NCBI GenBank assembly: GCA_017403825.1
Contig: JAFRDO010000083.1
Span: 62,001 to 126,000, forward strand
DNA from: Kiritimatiellia bacterium
Lineage (GTDB): Bacteria; Verrucomicrobiota; Kiritimatiellia; RFP12; UBA1067
Length of the DNA stretch: 64,000 nt
Direction: 5' to 3'
This document shows positions 44,691 to 53,665 of this stretch, one piece after another. The position numbers and the translations under genes are program-made. Position 1 is the stretch's first letter. Each line of letters opens with the position of its first letter. The notes under the pieces were generated by a model, which was not told the origin of the DNA, did no database searches, and saw only the letters and a list, made by a program, of their open reading frames with translations.

Positions 44691-46627
44691 TGGACTGGAA
44701 TCTCCCTAGGGCAATTGCGGCGATCTGCACGTTTGCTGCGTCGTCTTGCGCACAAGGCGCGGTGCCGCGCCCGGCGTTTTCCTTCAAGTACGGCGAACGG
44801 ACTGTGACGGGCTGCGACACCGTTCAGGTGGACGAGCGGCTGAAGGTGACTGTCGAGGCCAAGGCGTATCCACAGTACGACGCGACGGAGTGGTTGTTGT
44901 GGTTCGAGAATCCGTCCGGCGAGAAGAGCGCCGTTCTAAGCGAGATTCGCGACGGCAGCTTCCTCGTGTCGCTGCCGCCTGCGCCGCCGAAGTTTGCGGG
45001 CGACGTATCTGTCCCCGGCGAACGCGCCGTAATCACGATGAACGGCTGCCTCTCGAACGACGACTATTCGATGCGTGACTGGGTTTCGGCGCGCGAGTTC
45101 GCGCCGATCACGCGCTATTTTCGTCCGGCCGCCAAGGTCTATGAGATGCGGAACTATGGTGCGCGTTCCTCCGATGGCCAGGCGCCGTTCTTCGAAGTTG
45201 CGCAGGGAGGGCAGGGCGCGATTATTGCGATCGGCTGGACGGGCGGATGGCGTGCGCGGTTCGAGGATGGCGCGGACGGCGTTCGCGTCGAGACAGGGCT
45301 TGCGCGGGCGCGGTTCTATCTCGAACCGGGCGAGAAGCTGCGCACGAGCCGAGTTCTGGTGATGAACTATGCGAAAGGCGAAGATGGCCCCAATAAGTTC
45401 CGCCGTCTGCTGCGCAACCATTTCTCGCACGTCGCGTCACGTCCGGGTGTGCGCGAAGGGCTGTTCGCCTACGAGCTGTGGGGAGGGCTGACCTCGGACG
45501 AGATGATTCGCCGCGTCAAGACGCTGAAGGCGAAGGGGCTCGCCTACGAGGATCTGTGGATCGACGCGGGCTGGTACGGCAGCAGCAAGAAGTGCGACGA
45601 TGCCTATACGGGCGACTGGCGTCAGTGGACTGGCGACTGGGTCCCGAACGCCCGCATCCATCCGAAAGGATTGGCGGACGTGCGCGATGCCGCGAAGGAT
45701 GCCGGAATGGGCATGATGCTGTGGTTTGAGCCGGAGCGCGTGGTTGGTTCAAGCAATTTTGCAAAGGAGCATCCTGACATGTTGGTCGGGAATCTCCTCT
45801 ACTACGGCAATCCACGCGGCAGGGAGTACGTGCGCGACATGATTTCGGACTTCGCGGCGCGGCTTGGGATGGGCTGCTACCGCCAGGATTTCAACTTCGA
45901 TCCGTCCGGAGTTATGAAAGGGCATGACGCCAAGAACCGCGAGGGCGTTACGGAGATTCGCCACATAACCGGACTTTACCGGATGTGGGATGAGCTTCTG
46001 GCCCGTCATCCCAATATGCTTATCGACAACTGCGCGAGCGGCGGACGGCGCATCGACATCGAGTCCATGCGCAGAGCCGTGCCGTTCTTCCGCAGCGACT
46101 ACCAGTGCGGGTTCAATGCGAACGCCGACGTTATGCAGGCGCATAACGCTGGGCTTTCTCGGCTGGTTCCATACAACGGCTGCACTGTGAAGCTGAGCGA
46201 CGTCTATTCCTTGCGCAGCGCCTATTCTGCGAGCCATGGCGTTGCCTACTGGAACGCAATCTTTCAGGATGAGGCGAAGGTCGATTGGACGGCGGCGAAG
46301 AAGTGCTGCGACGAGTACCGCCGCATCCGTAAGTATTTCCCGTGCGACTTCTACAACCACGGCAGCGCGGGTCTTGATCCGACGGCGTGGGCGATATGGC
46401 AGTATCATGACCCTGAAAAGAACGAGGGCGTTGTGCTGGTGTTCCGCAGGGCAGGGTCGCCATCCAGTCACGCACGTGCGACGCTTAAAGGCTTGCCGAA
46501 GGACGCGGCAATCGAGGCCGAGAACCTCGACACGGGTGTAAAGGGGGCTGTCCCAGGAGTGCTGGAGATCGAGCTTCCCGAAACGCGCTCTTCCGCCGTC
46601 ATCCTCTACAAGGCGAACCCCATCTAA
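44690..46627 (+). CDS. GH36-type alpha-galactosidase (melibiase)
   Basis: The start is ATG 44690, which shares one base with the upstream stop (TGATG); earlier starts in this frame lie within the previous gene. The protein has 645 residues with a probable signal peptide (to about residue 23, SCAQGA). An N-terminal beta-supersandwich is followed by the catalytic barrel: EDLWIDAGWYG, MLWFEPERV, and YRQDFN with Asp400 as expected nucleophile. Next come IDNCASGGRRIDIE and RSDYQ with Asp470 as expected acid/base. All key residues are present. The enzyme would remove terminal alpha-galactose from plant or host oligosaccharides. It is translationally coupled to the secreted three-module protein. Confidence 0.9.
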   Translation: MDWNLPRAIAAICTFAASSCAQGAVPRPAFSFKYGERTVTGCDTVQVDERLKVTVEAKAYPQYDATEWLLWFENPSGEKSAVLSEIRDGSFLVSLPPAPPKFAGDVSVPGERAVITMNGCLSNDDYSMRDWVSAREFAPITRYFRPAAKVYEMRNYGARSSDGQAPFFEVAQGGQGAIIAIGWTGGWRARFEDGADGVRVETGLARARFYLEPGEKLRTSRVLVMNYAKGEDGPNKFRRLLRNHFSHVASRPGVREGLFAYELWGGLTSDEMIRRVKTLKAKGLAYEDLWIDAGWYGSSKKCDDAYTGDWRQWTGDWVPNARIHPKGLADVRDAAKDAGMGMMLWFEPERVVGSSNFAKEHPDMLVGNLLYYGNPRGREYVRDMISDFAARLGMGCYRQDFNFDPSGVMKGHDAKNREGVTEIRHITGLYRMWDELLARHPNMLIDNCASGGRRIDIESMRRAVPFFRSDYQCGFNANADVMQAHNAGLSRLVPYNGCTVKLSDVYSLRSAYSASHGVAYWNAIFQDEAKVDWTAAKKCCDEYRRIRKYFPCDFYNHGSAGLDPTAWAIWQYHDPEKNEGVVLVFRRAGSPSSHARATLKGLPKDAAIEAENLDTGVKGAVPGVLEIELPETRSSAVILYKANPI

Positions 46628-46645
46628 GGCAAAGGAGGAGAGGTT

Positions 46646-49150
46646 TTGCGGGCATCGAGCAGAGGTGGGGTTTCATTCGCGGTTGCGCTGTTGGCCTGCG
46701 CATCCGCCGGATTGGTTCGCGCGACGGAACATCCGCTCCTGATGATGCGTTTCACTGCGTCGCAGACGAAAGACGATGCACAGTGGTCGAAGACGCTTGT
46801 GGCGCTGAAGGCGAACCGCGGCGCATGCGACGAGGTTTGGTTCTCTACGGATGTCGGAATCCCTGCGATGGACTGGCACCGCGAACACGCCGCGAGGCTT
46901 GTCCGCTATGCCGCGCAGTGCCGCGAAGCAGGAATTGTCCCGAGTCTGCAGATACAGGCGACGATAGGGCATTCCGACGGCGAGTACGCCGCCGCTCTTG
47001 GGGGAACCGGCGGCAAATCATGGTGCGGTTTCACCGGGCGAGACGGAACCGAATGCCGCTACTGCAGCTGCCCGCGCCAGAAAGGGTTCCTGGACTACAT
47101 GCGCGAGATGTCGCGGCTCTACGCGGCGTTCAAGCCCGGATCGGTCTGGATCGACGACGATCTTCGCATACGCAGCCACATGCCTGCGCTTCCTTGGGTG
47201 TACGACACGGTCGGGTGCTGGTGCGACACGTGCGTCGCCGCGTTCAATGCGGAGACCGGCGGCAAGTGGACGCGTGAGACCCTTTCCGCAGCCATGAGGC
47301 AGGGCGGTCCGCTCTTCGAGCGCTGGCGGACGTTTTCGATCGACTCCATCGCGGCAGTCGCGCGCGCAATCGCGGTGTCGGTTCACGAAGTCTCGCCGGA
47401 AACGCGGCTCGCCTGCCAGTTCGCCTTCGACAGCGACAATGTGTACTTTGCTCCGGTGTTCAAGGCGATGTACGAGGCGACGGGCCTCCCCGTAGGTGCG
47501 CGTCCGGGCGGCGGACGGTACTACGACAGCAACCCGAACGACCAGATATTGAAGTGTTTCGACTCCATGCGTTCCAGAAAGGCGCTGGGCGACCTGAAAT
47601 GGATCAGCCTGTGGTGTCCAGAGGTGGAGACGTGGCCGCGTACGTTTGCCGCTCGCACGGCACAGGGGCTTTTGAACGAGGTGTTCGCGTCGCTTGCGCT
47701 TGGGATGGACTCCGTAAGCATGTTCATAATGGACGCCGCCAAGGAGGATGCTAGCTGGTATTCCGTCGCGCTGCTCAAGCCTCTTTCCGAGGAAAGGGCT
47801 TTCTTTGACCGCTATCTGAAGCACAACGCGGGAACGGTTCCCGCCGGCCTGGCGGACGAGACCGGCGCACGTTCCGAGTGGGAGCGCAACAACGTTTACA
47901 GGTTCGCCCTCATTGGCATTCCGGTTCTTACGGGACCGGGGAAGTCCTGCGGCAAGATTTTGAAGCCCGATCTCGTCGTTGACCCGTCTCGCCTGTCGTC
48001 GTCCGATCTGCTCGCGCTGCGCCTCAAGATGGATATGCGCTCCGGGAGAAAGCTTCCCGTTCTCGTTGAGACTCCGTCCATTGGCATCGTCGTTCCGCGT
48101 GTGGCTCCGGCCGGAGCGCTTAGGAGCGTGGCCATGTTGAATGCGCGTATCGACCTGCAGGGACCTGTCCGTTTGCGTCTGCGGAATGTTCCGGCGGCGT
48201 CCAGGTTCGCGTGGCACGAGATGCGCGGCAAAAGCGTCAATCTGCCCGTGTCGTTCGAGGGCACGGACTGCTTGGTGGAGATTCCCGGTCTTTCCGCCTG
48301 GAACTGGGGATGGCTGGAAACAGGAAAGGACCGGCCTCATCCGGACACGCCGGCCTACAAGGGGGTGGCGGAGCGTCCGGCGCTGCGGCTCGGCTGCCAG
48401 CTATGGGGCGTCAAGGACTTCTGGTTCGACAAGCCCGACAAGCTCGCGGCGTTCGCCGGGATTTTCCCGAAGGTGAGGGCGATGGGCTATGAAGGCGTGC
48501 AGTGCGGCGCGTTTCCGAGTGTCGACCAGGACGGACTTGAGAGGCTGCTCAAGGCGAACGGACTTTCCGTGGTGGACCAGCCCGTGTCGTTCGAGGACAT
48601 TGAAGACGAGGCGCGGATGAAGAAGACGGTGGCGTACTGCAGACGCTTCGGCGTTGATTTCGTCTACATTCCGTGGCACGAGGCGAAGACGGCCGAAGGA
48701 TGGCGCGAATTCTGCAGAAGGCTTGACGCAGCGGAGTCGCGGCTGGAGCCGTACGGAATCAAGGTCGGCTACCACCACCACATCCACGAGCTTTCGGGAA
48801 AGCTCGACGGAGAGTATCCGTGGGACATTCTCACCGCGTCGGACGGCGCACGTCTCGAGATGGACATCGGGCCTGTGCTGGAGGCGGGGCGCGTTCCGGC
48901 GGAGGAGATCGCGAAGATGCAGGGAAGGCTCCCCGGCGGAATCCACGCCAAGCCGGTCGGAGCCTCCGCTGCCGGCGCGCCGGGAGAGCGGCAGGACTGG
49001 CCGAAGATAGTCGCCGCGGCAGGACGGTCGGGCGTGAAGTGGCTCGTCGTCGAATGCGAGCAGCGAAAGGACACATACGAAGACATCGCTGCGAGCGCAC
49101 GGCATCTGCGGCCGCTGGTGGCGCTCTACAACGAACTTCGCGGACGTTGA
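46646..49150 (+). CDS. Secreted fusion: hydrolase-like barrel plus sugar isomerase domain
   Basis: This 834-residue protein starts at TTG 46646, chosen because AAAGGAGGAG (46631-46640) lies 5 bases upstream and no ATG is near. After a signal peptide, residues about 30-555 form a glycosidase-like barrel with two Cys clusters (CRYCSC, GCWCDTC) and SVWIDDDLRIRSH; I cannot assign a GH family. A linker DRPHPDTPAY near residue 561 leads to a xylose-isomerase-like TIM barrel (575-834). It contains LGCQLWGVKDFWFD, GYHHHIHEL, LEMDIGPVLEAG and IHAKPVG, all metal and substrate positions of the family. A related separate gene is at 1531-2400. The fusion suggests that a released sugar is isomerised or otherwise converted outside the cytoplasm. 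Confidence 0.78.
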   Translation: MRASSRGGVSFAVALLACASAGLVRATEHPLLMMRFTASQTKDDAQWSKTLVALKANRGACDEVWFSTDVGIPAMDWHREHAARLVRYAAQCREAGIVPSLQIQATIGHSDGEYAAALGGTGGKSWCGFTGRDGTECRYCSCPRQKGFLDYMREMSRLYAAFKPGSVWIDDDLRIRSHMPALPWVYDTVGCWCDTCVAAFNAETGGKWTRETLSAAMRQGGPLFERWRTFSIDSIAAVARAIAVSVHEVSPETRLACQFAFDSDNVYFAPVFKAMYEATGLPVGARPGGGRYYDSNPNDQILKCFDSMRSRKALGDLKWISLWCPEVETWPRTFAARTAQGLLNEVFASLALGMDSVSMFIMDAAKEDASWYSVALLKPLSEERAFFDRYLKHNAGTVPAGLADETGARSEWERNNVYRFALIGIPVLTGPGKSCGKILKPDLVVDPSRLSSSDLLALRLKMDMRSGRKLPVLVETPSIGIVVPRVAPAGALRSVAMLNARIDLQGPVRLRLRNVPAASRFAWHEMRGKSVNLPVSFEGTDCLVEIPGLSAWNWGWLETGKDRPHPDTPAYKGVAERPALRLGCQLWGVKDFWFDKPDKLAAFAGIFPKVRAMGYEGVQCGAFPSVDQDGLERLLKANGLSVVDQPVSFEDIEDEARMKKTVAYCRRFGVDFVYIPWHEAKTAEGWREFCRRLDAAESRLEPYGIKVGYHHHIHELSGKLDGEYPWDILTASDGARLEMDIGPVLEAGRVPAEEIAKMQGRLPGGIHAKPVGASAAGAPGERQDWPKIVAAAGRSGVKWLVVECEQRKDTYEDIAASARHLRPLVALYNELRGR

Positions 49151-49171
49151 TCGAACCGGATGTCCGACAAT

Positions 49172-50344
49172 TCAACAAACATAAGGAGAATAGGATTTCG
49201 ACAAGGTGCCGTTCGCCTTGCGCCAGGAAAGTGGATTGGAACCTGTCGCCTTGCGGAAGACGTTGCGGAAATGGGCGAGGGAACTGTAGCCGCTGCTCTC
49301 GGCAACTGCCGCCACTGGCAGTTGAGTGTCCGATAGCAGTTTCTTAGCAATGTGCATTCGCGCTTCCGTCAGTTCCTCGAGGATGGAGCGTCCGGTAGCT
49401 TGGCGGAAGCGAATCTCCGCGTTTCGCCGCGAGCATGGGAAACCGGCAATTATGTCCTTGACGGACTGACGTTCGCCTCCAGATTTCCAGATCCGGTCAA
49501 GGGCGTCCGCAACGTACGAATCCCTGTTCGGGAAACGTCTGGTTGAGCCTCGGCGGGCGATTCCGGATACTGCGAACATGGTCTCAGGCATTGTCTTTGA
49601 CTGGCCCAGCAGCTTCCGGGCCAGCAGACGCGCGGCGAATCTGCCGCCCTGGCGAAAGTCTGGGCGGATGCTCGTCAGCGTAGGAGTCGTGTTTTCGCAG
49701 ATTTCCTCGTTGTCGTCCACACTTATTACGGCGATGTCCTCGGGAACCGAAATGCCGGACAGGCGGCATACGGAGAGGGCGGCCTCGGCAACGGTGTCGC
49801 AGGCCGCAAACAAGCCGCAGGGCTTTGGCAACCCGGTGAGCCAGTGCTTGAGCGAGTTGTGGTTCTTGCCGCTGGACGAAAGGTCGAATGCGCCGAACGG
49901 CCTGCCGTTGAGCTGCATCGCGTCGGCGAATGCGTTCTTACGACGAAGGCTCCAGTTGCGTCCTTTCATGCCGAGGAAGGCGAAATTGTCGAACCCCATT
50001 GCCAGAAGCTCCCGTGCGGCGGCTTCGCCGGTCGCCTTTGCGTCATGGACGACACATGTGGCGTTTGGCGGCACGACAGACGAATCGCCGCCGATGTACA
50101 CGACGGGTGTCCCGTCGAACGCGCGATGCGGGATGCTGTTCTTGTTCAGTCCGTTTCCGCTGGCTTCGACGATACACCCTACCGGCGACCAGAACTTAAT
50201 GAGGTTGCGCACTGGAAACGGTGTGCCGGCGAATTTGATTTGTTGAATGTTCCAGTCGGTACTCCCTGCGAAATCGCGCACTCCGGCCATTATCTCTGTG
50301 CTTACATTGTCGGTTGATGTCAAAAACACTAAAACCACTTTCAT
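49172..50344 (-). CDS. XylR-type AraC family transcriptional regulator (2)
   Basis: The protein has 390 residues. The sensor domain is LacI/periplasmic-binding-like (MKVVLVFLTSTDNVSTEI, GLFAACDTVAEAALSVC, IAVISVDDNEEICENTTPTL, SIRPDFRQGGRFAARLL). The C-terminal AraC domain has two helix-turn-helix units (IIAGFPCSRRNAEIRFRQ and VAAVAESSGYSSLAHFRNVF). The start ATG 50344 lies 7 bases behind an extended -10, so the mRNA should be leaderless. It is divergent from the 50471-58231 block. Three TGCGCAA sites between the two promoters are its probable operators. It is convergent with the 46646 gene. Confidence 0.9.
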   Translation of the reverse strand: MKVVLVFLTSTDNVSTEIMAGVRDFAGSTDWNIQQIKFAGTPFPVRNLIKFWSPVGCIVEASGNGLNKNSIPHRAFDGTPVVYIGGDSSVVPPNATCVVHDAKATGEAAARELLAMGFDNFAFLGMKGRNWSLRRKNAFADAMQLNGRPFGAFDLSSSGKNHNSLKHWLTGLPKPCGLFAACDTVAEAALSVCRLSGISVPEDIAVISVDDNEEICENTTPTLTSIRPDFRQGGRFAARLLARKLLGQSKTMPETMFAVSGIARRGSTRRFPNRDSYVADALDRIWKSGGERQSVKDIIAGFPCSRRNAEIRFRQATGRSILEELTEARMHIAKKLLSDTQLPVAAVAESSGYSSLAHFRNVFRKATGSNPLSWRKANGTLSKSYSPYVC

Positions 50345-50351
50345 GTGATGG

Positions 50352-50360
50352 ATTATAACA
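50352..50360 (-). promoter_or_regulatory. Extended -10 (TGTTATAAT) of XylR regulator 2
   Basis: A perfect TATAAT on the minus strand with TGT upstream; 7 bases to the start codon. Confidence 0.65.
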
Positions 50361-50372
50361 TATCAGGATGTC

Positions 50373-50427
50373 TTGCGCAATACAGTCATTAATTTCTGCG
50401 CAATACAGTCTTCATCTGATTGCGCAA
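50373..50427. promoter_or_regulatory. Three phased TTGCGCAA-type operator sites
   Basis: TTGCGCAA (50373-50380), CTGCGCAA (50396-50403) and TTGCGCAA (50420-50427) are spaced 23 and 24 bases apart. The first two share the 14-base unit TGCGCAATACAGTC (50374-50387, 50397-50410). The third lies just in front of the -10 of the 50471 gene, where a bound protein would interfere with RNA polymerase. Confidence 0.6.
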
Positions 50428-50429
50428 TT

Positions 50430-50438
50430 TGGTATAAT
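50430..50438 (+). promoter_or_regulatory. Extended -10 (TGGTATAAT) of the DUF1080 lipoprotein gene
   Basis: A perfect TATAAT (50433-50438) with TGG upstream. Confidence 0.7.
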
Positions 50439-50470
50439 GCAAATGACAAATGCAAAAGGAGAAGAATAAA

Positions 50471-51187
50471 ATGAATGCAAAGGCATCAGCCAATGGTATG
50501 ATCGTGCTTGCCGCCGCACTGACAGTTGCTGGGTGCGCCACCGCGCCGAAGGCTCCCATCGAGCCGCATCCGGACACGCCGGCATACAACTGGAAGCCGC
50601 TTTTCGCGAAAGACCTCTCGGACGCCGAGTTCGAGAAGGGCGCCTGGGCATGGGAAGGTGACGTTCTGCGGAGCATTCAGAACAAGCCTATCTGGACGAA
50701 GGCAGACTGGGAGAACTATGTGCTCGACTTCGAGTACATGATGGAGAAGGACGGCAACAGCGGCGTCTTCATCTACATCTCAAACCTCGACAAGTTCCCT
50801 AAATACAAGATCGAAGTGCAGCTTCTGGACGACGACAGCGAGAAGTTCAAGGGCAAGGAACTAGCCTATCATCAGTCTGGCTCACTCTACGGACGCGCCG
50901 CCGCGCTGGAGATCGCCTCTAAACCGGCGGGAGAGTGGAACAGGATGACGGTGTTCTGTCAGGGCAAGAACGTCCATGTGGTGCTGAACGGCAAGGCGGT
51001 TGTTGACGCGAACATCGATGACTGGAAGGATCCGCTTGTCAATCCCGATGGTACGCCGGTTCCGCCTTGGCACCGCGGCTTTCCGGCTCTTTCTACGATT
51101 CCGACAAAGGGACGTGTCGGATTTCAGGGTGTGCACGGAGATGCCGGCGTAAAGATCCGCAATCTTCGAATTGCACCGCTATACTGA
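50471..51187 (+). CDS. DUF1080 family lipoprotein
   Basis: The start is ATG 50471, with AAGGAG (50456-50461) 9 bases upstream. The protein has 238 residues. The N-terminus has a hydrophobic stretch ending in LTVAGC, a lipobox, so the protein is probably lipid-anchored. The DUF1080 sandwich follows: WKPLFAKDLSDAEFEKG, WENYVLDFEYMMEKDGNSGV, KYKIEVQLLDD, GEWNRMTVFCQGKNVHVVLN and GRVGFQGVHGDAGVKIRNLR. Characterised relatives hydrolyse 3-keto-glycosides, which fits with the Gfo/Idh/MocA oxidoreductase encoded next: an oxidoreductase makes the 3-keto sugar and the DUF1080 protein cleaves it. That pairing is known for other bacteria and is inferred here from adjacency. Confidence 0.87.
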   Translation: MNAKASANGMIVLAAALTVAGCATAPKAPIEPHPDTPAYNWKPLFAKDLSDAEFEKGAWAWEGDVLRSIQNKPIWTKADWENYVLDFEYMMEKDGNSGVFIYISNLDKFPKYKIEVQLLDDDSEKFKGKELAYHQSGSLYGRAAALEIASKPAGEWNRMTVFCQGKNVHVVLNGKAVVDANIDDWKDPLVNPDGTPVPPWHRGFPALSTIPTKGRVGFQGVHGDAGVKIRNLRIAPLY

Positions 51188-51210
51188 CGGCAAGGCACAA
51201 GGAGGAGATA

Positions 51211-52617
51211 ATGAAGAAGACAATCAACCGCAGGACGTTCATAGGTGCAGGCACGGCGTTCGCGCTTGGCGGATGCCGGTCGTGGAAGGGGGGCTTCCCT
51301 GCCATCACGGCGGTGCGCAGCCCGAACGGGCTGCTGCGCCACGCCTCGATCGGGTGCGGCAACCGAGCGAGAGGCGACATCAAGGAAATCTGCACCCACA
51401 AGAAAATCGAGATGGCGGCGTTCTGCGATGTGGACGCGACCTATCTCGCCTGGGCCAAGGAGAAGTTCCCGAATGCGCGCTTCTACCGCGACTGGCGCGA
51501 GATGCTGGAGACAGAGAGCGACAGAATCGACTCCGTGCTGGTCGGTGCCCCAGACCATCACCATGTCGCGATGGCGACGGCAGCGATGAAACGTGGCAAG
51601 CACGTTTATCTCGAAAAGCCGATGGCGAAGACTATGCAGGAGGCTGCTTTTCTGCGTCAGACGGCGCTTGAGAACGGCGTAGTCACGCAGATGGGCACGC
51701 AGTACAACGCCTACGCTTCCGACCGCCAGACGGTTGCTGCGCTCAAGGCTGGTGTTCTCGGCCCTGTCGAACACGTCTATCTATTCTCGACGCGCAAGGG
51801 GATTTCGCGCCGTCGCCGTCTTGTGCCGAAGGCTGCCCCTGTGCCGGCGACGCTAGACTGGGATCTTTGGCTCGGCAGCGCGGCGGAGCGTCCCTACGCC
51901 GACTTCGTGTACCATCCGCTCATCTGGCGCATTTGGCGCGATCTCGGCAGCGGCTGGATCGGCGACATCGGCTGCCATCTCATCGCGGCTGCCTGGCAGG
52001 GAATGGAGCTTGGCATCGTCGCTCCGCGCGACGTCTGGGCCGAGACGCTTACTGATGCGGAGGACGGCGTCAAGGATCTGGTGTGGCCGACGTCGGCCCA
52101 TATTGTCTGGAACTTTGACGGTGTCGCCTCTTCTGGCGGCAAGCCGTTCAGGTTTGAGTGGTTTGACGGCTGCAGCGACGCCGACAACCTCGCGCCCGCA
52201 AACTTCCGTCCGCCGGCCGAGCTTGCCGCGCTTTTCGCCGCTTCGCCCTTCAAGTCGCGTCCGTACGAAGGCAAGGCGGTAAAGTGCGCCAGGGGGTGGT
52301 TGCTTCAGCCGCACGGCGTGGAGAATGCATACGCAGTGGACTTCAAGGGCAACGCGGTGAAGCTCCCCGAAGTGGGTTCCGCGCCCACGCACTACCACGA
52401 GTTCGTCGATTGCTGCTTTGCAGGCAAGGCGGCAGCGACTGACTTCGCGTGGTCAACCTATATGCGCGAATGCGTGATTGCGGGTGAGATCGCCGAGCGT
52501 GTGGTCGGCAAGAAGCTTGCGTGGGATGCGAAGACCCGCCGTTTCGACAACGCTGAAGCAAATGCGTTTCTTACGCGCCAATACCGCAAGGGCTGGGAGA
52601 TTCCGGGGTTGGGCTGA
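51211..52617 (+). CDS. Tat-exported Gfo/Idh/MocA family oxidoreductase
   Basis: The start is ATG 51211, with GGAGGAG (51201-51207) 3 bases upstream. The protein has 468 residues. NRRTFIGAG is a twin-arginine signal followed by ALGGC, a possible lipobox, so it is likely exported folded with its cofactor and perhaps lipid-anchored. An N-terminal Rossmann domain (HASIGCGNRARGDI) binds NAD(P). The EKP motif is at 135-137 (Lys136). The C-terminal substrate domain has WDLWLGSA and DIGCHLIAAA, with the His typical of the active site. It is probably co-transcribed with the DUF1080 lipoprotein (23 bases upstream). Oxidation of a glycoside to a 3-keto form is the favoured role; the substrate is unknown. 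Confidence 0.88.
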   Translation: MKKTINRRTFIGAGTAFALGGCRSWKGGFPAITAVRSPNGLLRHASIGCGNRARGDIKEICTHKKIEMAAFCDVDATYLAWAKEKFPNARFYRDWREMLETESDRIDSVLVGAPDHHHVAMATAAMKRGKHVYLEKPMAKTMQEAAFLRQTALENGVVTQMGTQYNAYASDRQTVAALKAGVLGPVEHVYLFSTRKGISRRRRLVPKAAPVPATLDWDLWLGSAAERPYADFVYHPLIWRIWRDLGSGWIGDIGCHLIAAAWQGMELGIVAPRDVWAETLTDAEDGVKDLVWPTSAHIVWNFDGVASSGGKPFRFEWFDGCSDADNLAPANFRPPAELAALFAASPFKSRPYEGKAVKCARGWLLQPHGVENAYAVDFKGNAVKLPEVGSAPTHYHEFVDCCFAGKAAATDFAWSTYMRECVIAGEIAERVVGKKLAWDAKTRRFDNAEANAFLTRQYRKGWEIPGLG

Positions 52618-52638
52618 CGAACAGGCAAGCAACTTCAC

Positions 52639-53622
52639 ATGTCCGACAAGAAAGAGAAAGACGAGTTCATCTGGGCGGCGCTGCTGCACCTCGGGATGAA
52701 CATGTGGCATGACCAGAAGGCGCCGCTGAAACCCGTGCGCGACTACCTTTGGTTCGAGGAACCTGTGTGGCGCGACGTCACGCAGGCGATGCACGACGTA
52801 GGCATGAACATGATCGTCATCGACCTCGGCGAGGGCATGGAGTTCAAGAAGCATCCTGAACTGGCGGTGAAGGGCACTTGGCCGCAGGACAAGATGCGCC
52901 GCGAGCTGGACCGTCTGCGCGGTCTCGGGCTGGAGCCGATACCCAAGCTCAACTTCTCGTCCATTCACGATGCTTGGCTTGGCGAATACCAGTGGATGCT
53001 TTCGACGCCGGAGTACTATCGGGTCGTGGAGGACACCATTGGCGAGGCGATAGAGGTGTTCGGCAAGCCGCGATTCATGCATCTCGGCTGGGACGAGGAG
53101 GAGAACGGCGGACTTCAGGAGGAGTACGCGCTGCGGCTGGAGCGGCACGGCGACTTATGGTGGCATGATTTCCTCTTCACGCTCAAGAAGGTGGAGGAGC
53201 GTGGCGTAAGGCCGTGGGTGTGGCATGCGCGCGACTTCGACGAATGGACGTCCCGGTGCCCGAAGAACGTGTTGACCTCTCATGCCTACTATGGCCGGAC
53301 GTTTGATTTCAACAAGCTTGACAAGGCGCGCTATCTGGAGCCGGAGAGAACCGCCAAATCCATCCGCCGGTACCAGGGGCTGGACAAGGCCGGCTACGAC
53401 CAGATTCCGTGCGCGACGACCTGGGTTCCGTGGTACTACAAGGATTTCAACCTCAAGGGCAACGACGTAAACTTCCCGCTGACGGTGGCGCACTGCCGGA
53501 GCGTGATTTCGCCGGAGCGGCTCAAGGGCTTTCTGATGGCGCCGTGGATGCCGACCGACGCCAAGAACCGCGACATCCTTTTGCATTCGATCGACCTCGT
53601 CGGACAGTCGATGAAAATTTAA
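52639..53622 (+). CDS. GH20-like TIM-barrel protein, apparently cytoplasmic
   Basis: The 327-residue protein has no signal peptide; the N-terminus is charged (MSDKKEKDEF). It looks like a TIM barrel throughout: LGMNMWHDQK, VWRDVTQAMHDVGMNMIVID, GLEPIPKLNFS. At residues 148-154 it has HLGWDEE, reminiscent of the HxGxDE catalytic motif of GH20 beta-hexosaminidases, at the right place in the barrel. Similar proteins from Planctomycetota and Verrucomicrobiota are usually annotated as hypothetical or Tat-signal proteins. It lies 21 bases behind the oxidoreductase gene and probably acts on a product of the same pathway. The GH20 link is an inference from one motif. Confidence 0.7.
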   Translation: MSDKKEKDEFIWAALLHLGMNMWHDQKAPLKPVRDYLWFEEPVWRDVTQAMHDVGMNMIVIDLGEGMEFKKHPELAVKGTWPQDKMRRELDRLRGLGLEPIPKLNFSSIHDAWLGEYQWMLSTPEYYRVVEDTIGEAIEVFGKPRFMHLGWDEEENGGLQEEYALRLERHGDLWWHDFLFTLKKVEERGVRPWVWHARDFDEWTSRCPKNVLTSHAYYGRTFDFNKLDKARYLEPERTAKSIRRYQGLDKAGYDQIPCATTWVPWYYKDFNLKGNDVNFPLTVAHCRSVISPERLKGFLMAPWMPTDAKNRDILLHSIDLVGQSMKI

Positions 53623-53665
53623 GTTGAACTTCAGCCGTCAACCAACCAGCAAAGGAGTTGAGCAT

